From NCBI RefSeq assembly GCF_001750685.1, contig NZ_CP017269.1, forward strand, positions 4,815,416 through 4,879,415: a stretch of DNA of 64,000 nucleotides, written 5' to 3'. Below, piece after piece: positions 43,179-51,587 of the stretch (its first letter is position 1; each line of letters opens with the position of its first letter). This DNA is from Geosporobacter ferrireducens. GTDB lineage: Bacteria > Bacillota > Clostridia > Peptostreptococcales > Thermotaleaceae. The notes beneath the pieces are model-generated. The model was not told the DNA's origin and did no database searches. It saw nothing but the letters and a program-made list of their open reading frames with translations. The translations under genes were made by a program, and so were the position numbers.

Positions 43179-44134
43179 CTGAAAAACAACAACCCAAAGA
43201 GCTTAGAGCAGTTTATCAGGAAACACTAATGGAACTGATGAAAGAGAACGTGAATGTCGTTGTATGCGACGCAGATTTAGTAAATGCTTCCGGAACTACA
43301 AAGCTGTTTGAAACATACCCTGACCGGTGCATCAATATGGGGATCAGCGAAGCCAATATGATTGGGGCAAGCTGCGGTATGTCATTAACAGGGAAAATAC
43401 CGTTTGTCCATACTTTTGCACCTTTTGCTACCCGCCGCGCCTTTGACCAGTTGTATTTGTCAGGGGGGTATCAACAAGCCAACATAAGAATATTTGGCTC
43501 AGACCCCGGGTTTTGGGCATTACACAATGGAGGCACCCATACTTCGGTTGAAGATTTGGCTTTAACCAGAGCGATACCTCAATTGACAGTAATAGCTCCG
43601 GCAGATGCAGTTCAATTTAAATGGGTTTTAAACAATACAGTAAATTGGTATGGTATGTATTATTTCCGTTGTGCACGAAAAGCTGTTCCGGATATCTATA
43701 GCGATGCTTCGGTATTCGAGATCGGAAGAGGGAATGTACTTTATGAAGGATCAGATATTGCCATTTTTGCTATCGGTGAAATGATTGCTGAAGCCATTAA
43801 GGCAAGAGAAATATTAAAAGTCTATGGACTTTCTACTGCGGTAATAGATATGTTTACGGTAAAACCGTTGGATGAAGATTTGGTGAAGACTGTTTCAAAA
43901 GGAAAAAAGGTTGTTATTACAGCTGAAAATCACAGCAAAATAGGGGGATTGGGATCTGCAGTTGCAGAAGTATTGGCTGAGAATCCTATCAAGGCCCCTC
44001 TAATAAGAGTTGCTATACAGGACCATTTTGGTGAAGTAGGCACCCAAGATTATTTGAAAGATAAATTCGGATTGAATGCAGAGGCAATTGTAAATGGCGC
44101 TTTAAGGGCATTAGATATAAGCGTATCAATGTAA
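43163..44134 (+). CDS. transketolase C-terminal subunit
   Basis: 323 residues: pyrimidine-binding domain (RAVYQETLMELMKENVNVVV, INMGISEANMIGASCGMSL with the catalytic Glu, FVHTFAPFATRRAFDQ) and transketolase C-domain (STAVIDMFTVKPLDEDLV). The start ATG 43163 lies inside the N-subunit gene, a 16-base overlap, implying coupled synthesis of the 1:1 complex. Closes the PTS-transketolase operon; terminator follows at 44167. Confidence 0.93.
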   Translation: MQFILAEKQQPKELRAVYQETLMELMKENVNVVVCDADLVNASGTTKLFETYPDRCINMGISEANMIGASCGMSLTGKIPFVHTFAPFATRRAFDQLYLSGGYQQANIRIFGSDPGFWALHNGGTHTSVEDLALTRAIPQLTVIAPADAVQFKWVLNNTVNWYGMYYFRCARKAVPDIYSDASVFEIGRGNVLYEGSDIAIFAIGEMIAEAIKAREILKVYGLSTAVIDMFTVKPLDEDLVKTVSKGKKVVITAENHSKIGGLGSAVAEVLAENPIKAPLIRVAIQDHFGEVGTQDYLKDKFGLNAEAIVNGALRALDISVSM

Positions 44135-44166
44135 ACAGATTGCACACAAAAAAGGTTAAGGCAAGT

Positions 44167-44209
44167 ATGATGAGGAATAGATTGTATCTGAGACTCATCA
44201 TTTTTTTTT
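44167..44209 (+). terminator. terminator of the PTS-transketolase operon
   Basis: ATGATGAG (44167-44174) with CTCATCAT (44194-44201), then nine T residues. Confidence 0.85.
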
Positions 44210-44334
44210 GAATTCCATAATTTGTAACACTTTTTTCAGAGGGATTACCAGATTTTTGTCGAATTTCATAAAATGTAAGCGAAGGAATGAATATTGAAAA
44301 GATATGGAGACATATCAAGAGGAGGGTTATACCA

Positions 44335-45195
44335 TTGATTAAATCGAAATGGCTAGCCGGTTGTCTGGCTTTTGCTGTTCTTTCCAGTTCTACAGTTGTT
44401 TTTGCAGAGCAACCACGATTTTCTGACATTGACACTTCCTATGCAAAGACAGTTATCGTAAAGCTTTATGAAAAGGGAATTATGAAAGGGGTTTCGGCTG
44501 ACCGCTTTGCACCGGGACAAGCGATCAAACGTAACCATTTTGCTGTTGTGATAGCAAAAACTTTAGGTATTCAGCCTGTATTTCCTGAAACGCCTACTTT
44601 TATAGATCTGGATGCATCACAACCGGAATATGGTTATGTGGAGGCACTGGCTCAGTTAGGGATTCTAGCCGGAGGCGGGGAATCAAAATTCTTGGGAGAA
44701 AATCTCATTACGCGTCAGGATACTGCGGTAGTTCTATATCGTGCTTTGGCCAATGACAGCTACGTAAGTTCCAAGGTTCACACATATCAAGATTCAATGA
44801 GAATTTCTACTTATGCGAAGGATGCGGTAAATTTTGTAACTGAAAAAGGATTTATGACGGGAAATAATAACATGTTTTTACCACAAAACGCCTTGACGAG
44901 AGCAGAGACGGCTGTTATAGCCCATAAGCTTTATGAAAGAGGAAATCTCGCAGGGGATTATTTCTGGGGAGTCTCTCCAGCTACTATAGAAATCAAAGTA
45001 GGAGAACAAAAAGAAATCAAACTTTTAAGTCAAAAAGAGCTGCTGGCCTATACTCCCGTATTTGGATTGGATAACCCTGAGATTGGTACTATATCGCAGG
45101 AGGGTATCTTTACAGCTGTTAAACCGGGAAAAGGACTGATTACAGTAAATCTTGGCAATAAACATCATGACGTTGTAGTCACCGTTTATCAATAG
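44335..45195 (+). CDS. S-layer-homology (SLH) domain surface protein with Ig-like tail
   Basis: 286 residues. Signal peptide IKSKWLAGCLAFAVLSSST ending ...VVFA, then three SLH repeats at about residues 32-75 (FSDIDTSYAKTVIVKLYEKG, FAPGQAIKRNHFAVVIA), 90-135 (TFIDLDASQPEYGYVEALAQ, LITRQDTAVVLYRAL) and 150-195 (TYAKDAVNFVTEKGFM, ALTRAETAVIAHKLY). The final 75 residues form a Big-2-like beta domain (ATIEIKVGEQKEIKLL, GIFTAVKPGKGLITV). SLH domains anchor to pyruvylated cell-wall polymers. TTG 44335 is preferred: it has GAGGAGG at 44319-44325 and gives a clean signal peptide, unlike ATG 44287. Confidence 0.9.
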   Translation: MIKSKWLAGCLAFAVLSSSTVVFAEQPRFSDIDTSYAKTVIVKLYEKGIMKGVSADRFAPGQAIKRNHFAVVIAKTLGIQPVFPETPTFIDLDASQPEYGYVEALAQLGILAGGGESKFLGENLITRQDTAVVLYRALANDSYVSSKVHTYQDSMRISTYAKDAVNFVTEKGFMTGNNNMFLPQNALTRAETAVIAHKLYERGNLAGDYFWGVSPATIEIKVGEQKEIKLLSQKELLAYTPVFGLDNPEIGTISQEGIFTAVKPGKGLITVNLGNKHHDVVVTVYQ

Positions 45196-45209
45196 GGGGA
45201 AATTCAGAG

Positions 45210-46763
45210 ATGAGGATAAGACATAAGCTTTTATTTGCTATGATTCTTGTTTTATTAATACCAACCATAGGCTATGGAGAACCAATCAGCTATAAGATTG
45301 AACAGCATGCACCGGATGCGGCATTTCAGAGATTGGAGTATAAATCCTATCCTGGGGCCGTAGAAGGTTTATTATCTAAAAGCGAGTCATGGGTAGGTTT
45401 CTTTCGGCAAGATGGCCGGGACATTACAATTGATTTAGGGGAAAGAAAACGGATTAAAGAAATATCCCTAGAGTTCCAACAAAACAAAGGATCAGGGATC
45501 GTATTGCCTAAATTTATGGAAGCAGCTATGTCTCTGGATGGAGAACAATGGAACCAGTTGGGGAGAGCAGGTCATCTTGTGCCTGCAGCAGATACAGATG
45601 TACAGACCCGTAAGCTGCAGCTATCCTTCAAGCCAGTAGAAGCACGATATGTAAAATTAAGTTTTCCGGTAGATGTTTGGGTTTTTGCCAGACACCTGAC
45701 CATAAAAGAGGACAATGAGAATGTAACAGAGCAGCAGCCTACAATTCTGGCTCACGCAGAATCACTTAGAGATTCACAGGAAAAATATTTGAAAATTCCG
45801 GAAATAGATGATATTTTACTGATCTATTCCGGTGATCATGGAGATCTGGGGGTTTGGAAGGCGGAAGATTTTCTGCCCTTAGTCAGTTATGTAGATCAAG
45901 AAGGCAAGGTGAAAGACCGGTTGTTTGATACTTTCTTGTTTTTGCCTTTTCCAGAGATGAAGAGTACCCAAGAGGCATGGTCCCACTATTTGCAGGATTT
46001 ATTTAAAAAAGGAGAACAGCTGGATGCCCTGAATCAGATAAGCAAAAAAATTCAACAGACGCATCCGGATCTTAATATACGTCCTAAGGTGATTCTAACG
46101 ATCCCGTATCCAGATTCAAAGCAGGAAGAGTTTGCTGAAAATATATCTTTTTCAGCCGAGAAGGTAGACCGTAAGAAGGCCTTGTCAAATCGTCAGGAAG
46201 CAGTGGAAAGGTACCTTAACCAATTGATGTCAACGTGGGAGGCTGCCCAGTTTGAAGCTATTGATCTAGCTGGGATTTATTGGTATAAGGAAACGATGGA
46301 TTTAACAGTACCGGATGAGGACAAGCTCGTCCGTTATGCCGCTGAGCTTGTTCGTGGGAAAGGACACAAGTTTTATTGGATTCCTTTTTTCGGTTCTAAA
46401 GGATATGAAGATTGGAAGGACTATGGATTTGATTATGTTTTACTACAACCCAACTTTTATGCAAAGGAAGATCCACCCAAAGAAAGAATGGACAATGTAG
46501 CAGCACTGGCAAGAAAGCACCATTTAGGTGTTGAACTGGAAATTGACGATAAAGCATTATATAACCGTTTCTATTATGATTTATTTTATCAACAGTTAGA
46601 TAAAGCTTCAGAGTTAGGTTTAGATGAAAAGACAACAAAAGCCTACTATATGGGCACGAAATCCATATTGAATGCGAATAAAAGCAATATTGGCCTTGTA
46701 CGAAAAATCTATGATGATATATATCTTTGGATAAAAGGGACCTATAAGGGGAAGGACAGCTAG
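45210..46763 (+). CDS. DUF4855 extracellular protein with discoidin-like N-terminal domain
   Basis: 517 residues, signal peptide (LLFAMILVLLIPTIGYG). Residues about 45-170 look like a galactose-binding/F5-8C-type beta sandwich (GRDITIDLGERKRIKEISLE, VEARYVKLSF). Residues about 190-500 match DUF4855, a TIM-barrel-like family related to glycoside hydrolases: DILLIYSGDHGDLG, DLAGIYWYKETMD, FYWIPFFGSKGYEDW and YVLLQPNFY. Enzymatic activity of DUF4855 is unproven. Only 14 bases after the SLH gene, so the two are likely co-transcribed and may act together at the cell surface. Stop codon lies in a terminator stem. Confidence 0.88.
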   Translation: MRIRHKLLFAMILVLLIPTIGYGEPISYKIEQHAPDAAFQRLEYKSYPGAVEGLLSKSESWVGFFRQDGRDITIDLGERKRIKEISLEFQQNKGSGIVLPKFMEAAMSLDGEQWNQLGRAGHLVPAADTDVQTRKLQLSFKPVEARYVKLSFPVDVWVFARHLTIKEDNENVTEQQPTILAHAESLRDSQEKYLKIPEIDDILLIYSGDHGDLGVWKAEDFLPLVSYVDQEGKVKDRLFDTFLFLPFPEMKSTQEAWSHYLQDLFKKGEQLDALNQISKKIQQTHPDLNIRPKVILTIPYPDSKQEEFAENISFSAEKVDRKKALSNRQEAVERYLNQLMSTWEAAQFEAIDLAGIYWYKETMDLTVPDEDKLVRYAAELVRGKGHKFYWIPFFGSKGYEDWKDYGFDYVLLQPNFYAKEDPPKERMDNVAALARKHHLGVELEIDDKALYNRFYYDLFYQQLDKASELGLDEKTTKAYYMGTKSILNANKSNIGLVRKIYDDIYLWIKGTYKGKDS

Positions 46764-46784
46764 ATTTATGCTAGCTGTCTTTTC
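46755..46784 (+). terminator. terminator after the DUF4855 gene
   Basis: GACAGCTAG/CTAGCTGTC perfect 9-bp stem (46755-46763, 46771-46779) overlapping the stop codon, then TTTTCCCTTTT. Confidence 0.85.
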
Positions 46785-46951
46785 CCTTTTGATCCTGGTA
46801 GATAATCTTATCTAAACGCAATGATTGCTAAAAAAAGATAAAATATTACATTATTATTAAATATTAGTAAAAGGGCAGGGCTTTTCCATAGGGGTGTAGA
46901 AGTGTTATTTTAATAAGAATTGGCTCGTAAAATAACTTTAAGGGGTGGACT

Positions 46952-49864
46952 ATGAAAAAGATATCAAGAATTGGTATTACTATTGTCTTATTTGCTCTAA
47001 TCCTACATATGCTGACACCCAATGCCTCCTCTGATGCTAAGCATAAAGAGGAGCTTCGTGGGTTGTGGGTAGCTACAGTTTTAAACATTGACTATCCGTC
47101 AAAACCAACAACAGAACCGGAAATACAGAAGGCTGAAGCGGTAAGAATCTTAGAGCATGCTGCGGATATGGGATTAAATGCTGTGTTTCTGCAGGTGCGT
47201 CCTGCCTCAGACGCAATCTATAAATCGCGATATTTTCCCTGGTCGAAATATTTAACGGGCAGTCAGGGGCAGGCGCCAAAGGATGATTTTGATCCTTTGA
47301 AATTTTGGGTTGAGGAAGCACACAAACGTGGCATTGAACTGCATGCATGGATTAATCCCTATAGAGGTACGAAAAAAACCGCAGCAGAGCCGAATCACGA
47401 TTTTGCCTCCCTACATGCATCCAATCCGGCCAAAGTGAATCCTAACTGGATGGTGAAACATACGGACGGAAATCTATACTATGATCCGGGACTTCCAGAA
47501 GTACGGCAGCTAGTGATTGACGGAGTTTTAGAGATTATCGAGAATTATGGTGTAGACGGTATTCATTTTGATGATTATTTCTATCCGGGAAAAGATTTTA
47601 ATGATAAGGCTACTTATGAGAAATACGGGAAAGGTTTTGCAAATATTAATGATTGGCGTAGGGAAAATGTAAACCTGCTTATCCGTGATTTGTCCAAAGC
47701 GATCAAGGCTGCTTCCAAAGATGTACGGTTTGGAATTAGTCCTGTAGGAATATGGGCAAATAACAATACAAATCCCCTCGGAAGTGACACCCGGGGAATG
47801 CAGGCATACTATGACCAATTTGCTGATTCGAGAAAATGGGTAAAAGAAGGATGGCTGGATTATATTGCGCCACAGATCTACTGGAATATAGGATTCGCGG
47901 TAGCCGATTATAGTAAACTGCTGTCCTGGTGGTCAGATACTGTACACGGTACCGGTGTTGATTTGTATATTGGACAGGCTGCCTATCGTGCAGGAAATTC
48001 TGATCCCCAAAGTCCTTGGCATGGTGTATCAGAAATAAAAAAACAACTTGAACTGAATCTAAAAAATTCAGAGGTAAAAGGAAGTATTTTTTTCAGCTAC
48101 AATTCTTTCGACAAAAACCCGGCCCTAAGTAAAGAGATTCAAGGATTTTATAAACAGCAGAATGAGGTTAATATAAATATACCCATTAGTGTTTCGAGAC
48201 CTGCAGACAATATGAAAACGAGCTTAAATCAGTTTTATTTTAACGGAGTCTCTGATCCTAACAAGCCATTATATTTGAATGGGCAGCTGGTGGAAAACCG
48301 GTCGCCAAGGGGATACTTCGGTATTCTCATGCCTATTGAAGAAGGGGAAAACCTGTTTACTTTCTCTCAAGCAAACTCCGTTGTTACCCGTATAATTTAT
48401 AGAGAGCCAGCTTCTGCTGCAGGAAAGAAAATGAGTACAGCTGAAATTCCTATAGCTTCTGTATTTCCACAAGATCAGGAATATCGAATGCCAGGTGAAA
48501 AAATTACCCTTTCCTGTCAGGCACCTGCTGGATCAAAGGTAACTGTAAGCATTGGCGGAAAAAGCTATACGATGAAAGCATCTGGCTTGACGGCTAGCGG
48601 AGAAGATATCCTCGCAGATACATTCACTTATGTATATACTGTTCCAGACCATAGTGGAACACCCCGGGTTGTCGATTTAGGGGTGCCGGAATACAAAATG
48701 GATTACAACGGTCTTGTGAAAACAAGCAAAGCACCGGCTAAGATCGGTATAATTATGAAAAATGCGCCTTTTTATGCAGAAGTGATAGAGGAGACGATAG
48801 ATACCTATGCGACACCCGTCTCAAGCAATGGTGCAGCTTACGAGATCTACAAAGGAATGACAGATTATGTGACCGGAATGACGGGAAACTATGCCCGAAT
48901 ATCCTCGGGACAATGGGTAAACAAAAAAGGAATTAATATCTATACTACCCGGTCCCAATTACAGGCAACGATTAAAAAAGCTGAGTATAACATTGGAGAA
49001 AAGTGGGAAACCTTGCAGCTTGAACTATCCTCTCCTGTGCCTGCATTTTCATCCTTTGACGGAAATGTAGTAAAACTTGAGATTTCAAATGCTGCCAAAG
49101 GGGTCTTACCCGTTTTACCGCCGGACTCAGTATTTGCTTCTGTTTCTATTTTACAAAACGCTCAAAATGTGCAATATATTTTCGCTTTAAAGAATGATCA
49201 TTCTATAGAGGGTTACTTTGTTGAAAAAACACCTGACGGACTGGTGTTAAATACTAAAAAGCCTATTGCTGCGGCGGACGGCAATGAACCGCTTTCCGGA
49301 ATTGTTATCATGTTAGACCCGGGACATGGGGGGAGTGATTCGGGAGCCCTTGGCCCCCTGGGCTTAGATAATTCTGAAAAAACGATCAATCTAAATACTG
49401 CGCTTAAACTGCAAGCAGAGCTGGAACACCTTGGCGCCACAGTTCTGATGACCAGAACGACCGATATGAATGTATCCCTTGAAGCACGTCTTGCAGCTTC
49501 AAGAAAGGCAAGGCCGGATATGTTTATATCCATTCACGCCAATAGCATGGCCGATAATGTAGACATATCAAAGGTGGATGGTTTTTCAGTATTTTATCGG
49601 GAAAAATTTGCGCAATTGCCTGCAGAAATAGTATCTAAGCATGTCATAGACAATTTGGGCCGGAATAGCAAAGGGATACACAATAAAAACTTTTATGTTA
49701 CCAGAGGAACCTGGACGCCCTCTATATTGATTGAAAGTGGGTTTGTTCCAAATCCTAATGAGTTTGAGTGGTTAATTGATGAAAATGAGCAAACGGGGTT
49801 AGCTAAGAATATCGCCGATGCAGTTGTAAAATATTTTGAGATGCCAAAGATAACGGGCAAATAG
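46952..49864 (+). CDS. GHL10 glycoside hydrolase-like / N-acetylmuramoyl-L-alanine amidase fusion
   Basis: 970 residues, secreted (signal peptide IGITIVLFALILHMLTP). Residues about 33-345 are a GHL10 (FenI/DUF187) barrel: LRGLWVATVLNIDYPSKP, VFLQVRPASDAIYKS, DGIHFDDYFYP with the putative catalytic acids, and WLDYIAPQIYWN. Residues about 400-770 hold Ig-like and SH3-like beta domains (YATPVSSNGAAYEIYKGM). Residues about 785-960 are an Amidase_3 domain with zinc ligands His in DPGHGG, Glu in NSEKTINL, His in SIHANS, and catalytic Glu in LIESGFV. The two domains could cut glycan and peptide bonds of peptidoglycan. Followed by a bidirectional terminator. Confidence 0.93.
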   Translation: MKKISRIGITIVLFALILHMLTPNASSDAKHKEELRGLWVATVLNIDYPSKPTTEPEIQKAEAVRILEHAADMGLNAVFLQVRPASDAIYKSRYFPWSKYLTGSQGQAPKDDFDPLKFWVEEAHKRGIELHAWINPYRGTKKTAAEPNHDFASLHASNPAKVNPNWMVKHTDGNLYYDPGLPEVRQLVIDGVLEIIENYGVDGIHFDDYFYPGKDFNDKATYEKYGKGFANINDWRRENVNLLIRDLSKAIKAASKDVRFGISPVGIWANNNTNPLGSDTRGMQAYYDQFADSRKWVKEGWLDYIAPQIYWNIGFAVADYSKLLSWWSDTVHGTGVDLYIGQAAYRAGNSDPQSPWHGVSEIKKQLELNLKNSEVKGSIFFSYNSFDKNPALSKEIQGFYKQQNEVNINIPISVSRPADNMKTSLNQFYFNGVSDPNKPLYLNGQLVENRSPRGYFGILMPIEEGENLFTFSQANSVVTRIIYREPASAAGKKMSTAEIPIASVFPQDQEYRMPGEKITLSCQAPAGSKVTVSIGGKSYTMKASGLTASGEDILADTFTYVYTVPDHSGTPRVVDLGVPEYKMDYNGLVKTSKAPAKIGIIMKNAPFYAEVIEETIDTYATPVSSNGAAYEIYKGMTDYVTGMTGNYARISSGQWVNKKGINIYTTRSQLQATIKKAEYNIGEKWETLQLELSSPVPAFSSFDGNVVKLEISNAAKGVLPVLPPDSVFASVSILQNAQNVQYIFALKNDHSIEGYFVEKTPDGLVLNTKKPIAAADGNEPLSGIVIMLDPGHGGSDSGALGPLGLDNSEKTINLNTALKLQAELEHLGATVLMTRTTDMNVSLEARLAASRKARPDMFISIHANSMADNVDISKVDGFSVFYREKFAQLPAEIVSKHVIDNLGRNSKGIHNKNFYVTRGTWTPSILIESGFVPNPNEFEWLIDENEQTGLAKNIADAVVKYFEMPKITGK

Positions 49865-49873
49865 CTTTGGCGC

Positions 49874-49924
49874 AAACAGATAAGAGTACCGATCCTGAGG
49901 ATAGGTACTCTTATCTGTTTTTAT
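49874..49924. terminator. bidirectional terminator between convergent genes
   Basis: Perfect 17-bp stem (49874-49890 with 49904-49920) containing ACAGATAAGAGTACC, 13-base loop, followed by TTTTTATT on the plus strand. Confidence 0.88.
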
Positions 49925-50598
49925 TCTACTTCTGAATGGTCTTCTTTTTTGGAAATCATTCTACCTAAGAATTTTATATCATCATCTATAAATCGATGCT
50001 GGATTTTATTTACTTCAAAATGGAATAGCTTAAATGTAAACTGTACAATATAGCCTATTGCTAATGCAGTAATCAGTGTACCTACGCCTATAAAACCGCC
50101 TAATATATATCCTAAACTTAAGACACTGAGTTCGATGGAATTACGGATAAACCGTACCGATTTACCGGTTTTTTTCGTTAAAGCAATCATCAGCCCATCC
50201 CTCGGTCCGGCACCTAAGCTTGCACCAATGTAGAAGATGCTGGCGATTCCAATTAAGAACATTCCTAATAACAGCATCATGAGTTGAAGGATCCAATTAT
50301 CAAATATGGGAATTAAGTGATTAAACATCAATATGTCCATAAAGAATCCAATGAAAAACATATTACAGATAGTTCCCCAACCTAATCTTTCTCCCAAAAA
50401 ACTATTGCTAATAATTAACATCAATCCTACACCGATACTAGCCTGCCCCATCGAAATATTCATTGTTTTTGAAAGCCCTTGATGGAAAACATCCCAGGGT
50501 GCAAGTCCAAGATTGGCGTTAATTGTCATTACGATTCCGACGGCATAAAATATAAGTCCTATAAACAATCTAAAAATGCGGTATATAACTGCTTTCAT
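49921..50598 (-). CDS. YczE/YitT-type integral membrane protein
   Basis: 225 residues with five or six membrane helices. Matches the YczE/YyaS family: GIVMTINANLGLAPWDVFHQG near residues 22-42 and the related IGASLGAGPRDGLMIALTKK repeat, then GVGTLITALAIGYIVQFTF. The two Gly/Pro loops are internal repeats of one unit. Function is unknown; relatives have been linked to membrane transport or lipopeptide production. Start has GGAGGT upstream on the minus strand. Single gene, convergent with the GHL10-amidase gene. Confidence 0.85.
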   Translation of the reverse strand: MKAVIYRIFRLFIGLIFYAVGIVMTINANLGLAPWDVFHQGLSKTMNISMGQASIGVGLMLIISNSFLGERLGWGTICNMFFIGFFMDILMFNHLIPIFDNWILQLMMLLLGMFLIGIASIFYIGASLGAGPRDGLMIALTKKTGKSVRFIRNSIELSVLSLGYILGGFIGVGTLITALAIGYIVQFTFKLFHFEVNKIQHRFIDDDIKFLGRMISKKEDHSEVE

Positions 50599-50736
50599 AA
50601 AGCTGCACCTCCATTAAATTCCTAAAGAAGATTTTACCCCTTTGTATTGCATGTATATTTGATTATAACATGACTTTAAGCTTTATATCTAATCAATTAT
50701 GCTTATATTTTACTCGACATTACCTAAACTTCATAA

Positions 50737-50774
50737 AGAAATAAGGGCAGAATTAAATTCTACCCTTATTTCTT
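50737..50774 (-). terminator. terminator of the 56-residue gene
   Basis: AGAAATAAGGG...AGAATT pairs with AATTCT...CCCTTATTTCT with one internal mismatch; the stop codon of the minus-strand small gene lies in the stem. Confidence 0.75.
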
Positions 50775-50943
50775 AGACACATATTTTATAATGGTCATCG
50801 ATAAACATTTTTTTTAATCTAATATGTTCTTGATATTCATCTTCGCTTAAAATACCATTGTCCTTCATCTTTGTAAGAAGTTCAATCATTTGAATACAGA
50901 GTAGTCTTAAATCATCTTCTACACTAAATATGTTTATACTCAT
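50773..50943 (-). CDS. SHOCT-like micro-protein (56 aa)
   Basis: Found by reading the minus strand: ATG at 50943-50941, TAA at 50775-50773, 56 residues. Strong AGGAG site eight bases before the start. The C-terminal half (KMKDNGILSEDEYQEHIRLK) follows the SHOCT pattern, a short helix-turn-helix-like motif (LxxLxxxGxITxxEF) often found as an oligomerisation tail. No signal peptide or membrane helix. A terminator follows at once, so it is an independent gene, divergent from spo0E. Role unknown. Confidence 0.7.
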   Translation of the reverse strand: MSINIFSVEDDLRLLCIQMIELLTKMKDNGILSEDEYQEHIRLKKMFIDDHYKICV

Positions 50944-51174
50944 GTATCCACTCCTATCTCTGTAGAATATTTTGGTAATAAACCCATACGCTACGCTAAT
51001 AAATATACTTCGCTATAAGTTTTTAATTCTATACGAGGAGCAATTATCCTCTATTAGAAAAAAATGTTAATTAGACTAATAATTTGTAGATTTGTGATTG
51101 AAACAAAAATACAGCAGGTATATAATACTACTAGCAATTATATTTTTAATTCTATGAGGCAGAGGGGGTGTACT

Positions 51175-51342
51175 GTGGATAATTTAGAGAAAATCTCCTG
51201 CAAAATTGAAAACCTAAGAGCTGCTATGAATGAACTAATCATTAAAGACCCGGAACTTAAAGATCCTAAAATATTAATCATAAGTCAGGAACTTGATGAA
51301 GTGATAAATCTATTTTGTGAAATCTTAAAAACAAAGGGATAG
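51175..51342 (+). CDS. Spo0E-like aspartyl-phosphate phosphatase
   Basis: 55 residues, two antiparallel helices. The family motif SQELDEVI (S-x-x-x-D in the second helix) is present, preceded by KIENLRAAMNELI. Spo0E-like proteins dephosphorylate phospho-Spo0A and delay sporulation. GTG 51175 is taken as start because AGAGGGGG lies at 51160-51169 and it gives the usual family length; the ATG 51154 and 51064 readings are longer than the family. Presence supports a spore-forming host. Confidence 0.85.
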   Translation: MDNLEKISCKIENLRAAMNELIIKDPELKDPKILIISQELDEVINLFCEILKTKG

Positions 51343-51491
51343 GATTATTCTCCTTTTTATTGTGGCTAAATGTGTATTTGAGGAAACAGGTGGGTTTATA
51401 CTTGAAAAATAAGAAAGGATTAAGACTCTAAATGACTCCGTACTAGTAATTTTTACACAGAATATTAGCAACTTAACATATTGTCCAAATA

Positions 51492-51537
51492 AAAAATCCC
51501 ATCACAATGAACAGATTTCATTGAGATGGAATTTTTA
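51492..51537. terminator. bidirectional terminator between spo0E and prfC
   Basis: A long stem of AAAAATCCCATC...CAATGA with TCATTG...GATGG...ATTTTT, with two small interruptions. A/T ends on both sides suit termination from both strands. Confidence 0.8.
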
Positions 51538-51587
51538 CCATTTAAAACCTTCTGTAAATTTTATTAAGAGGCTATTGCATGGTGGAC

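Noticed and set aside
50980..51020. CATACGCTACGCT... fragment as a further copy of the dispersed repeat
   Set aside because: Only a few bases resemble the repeat end; too short to claim.
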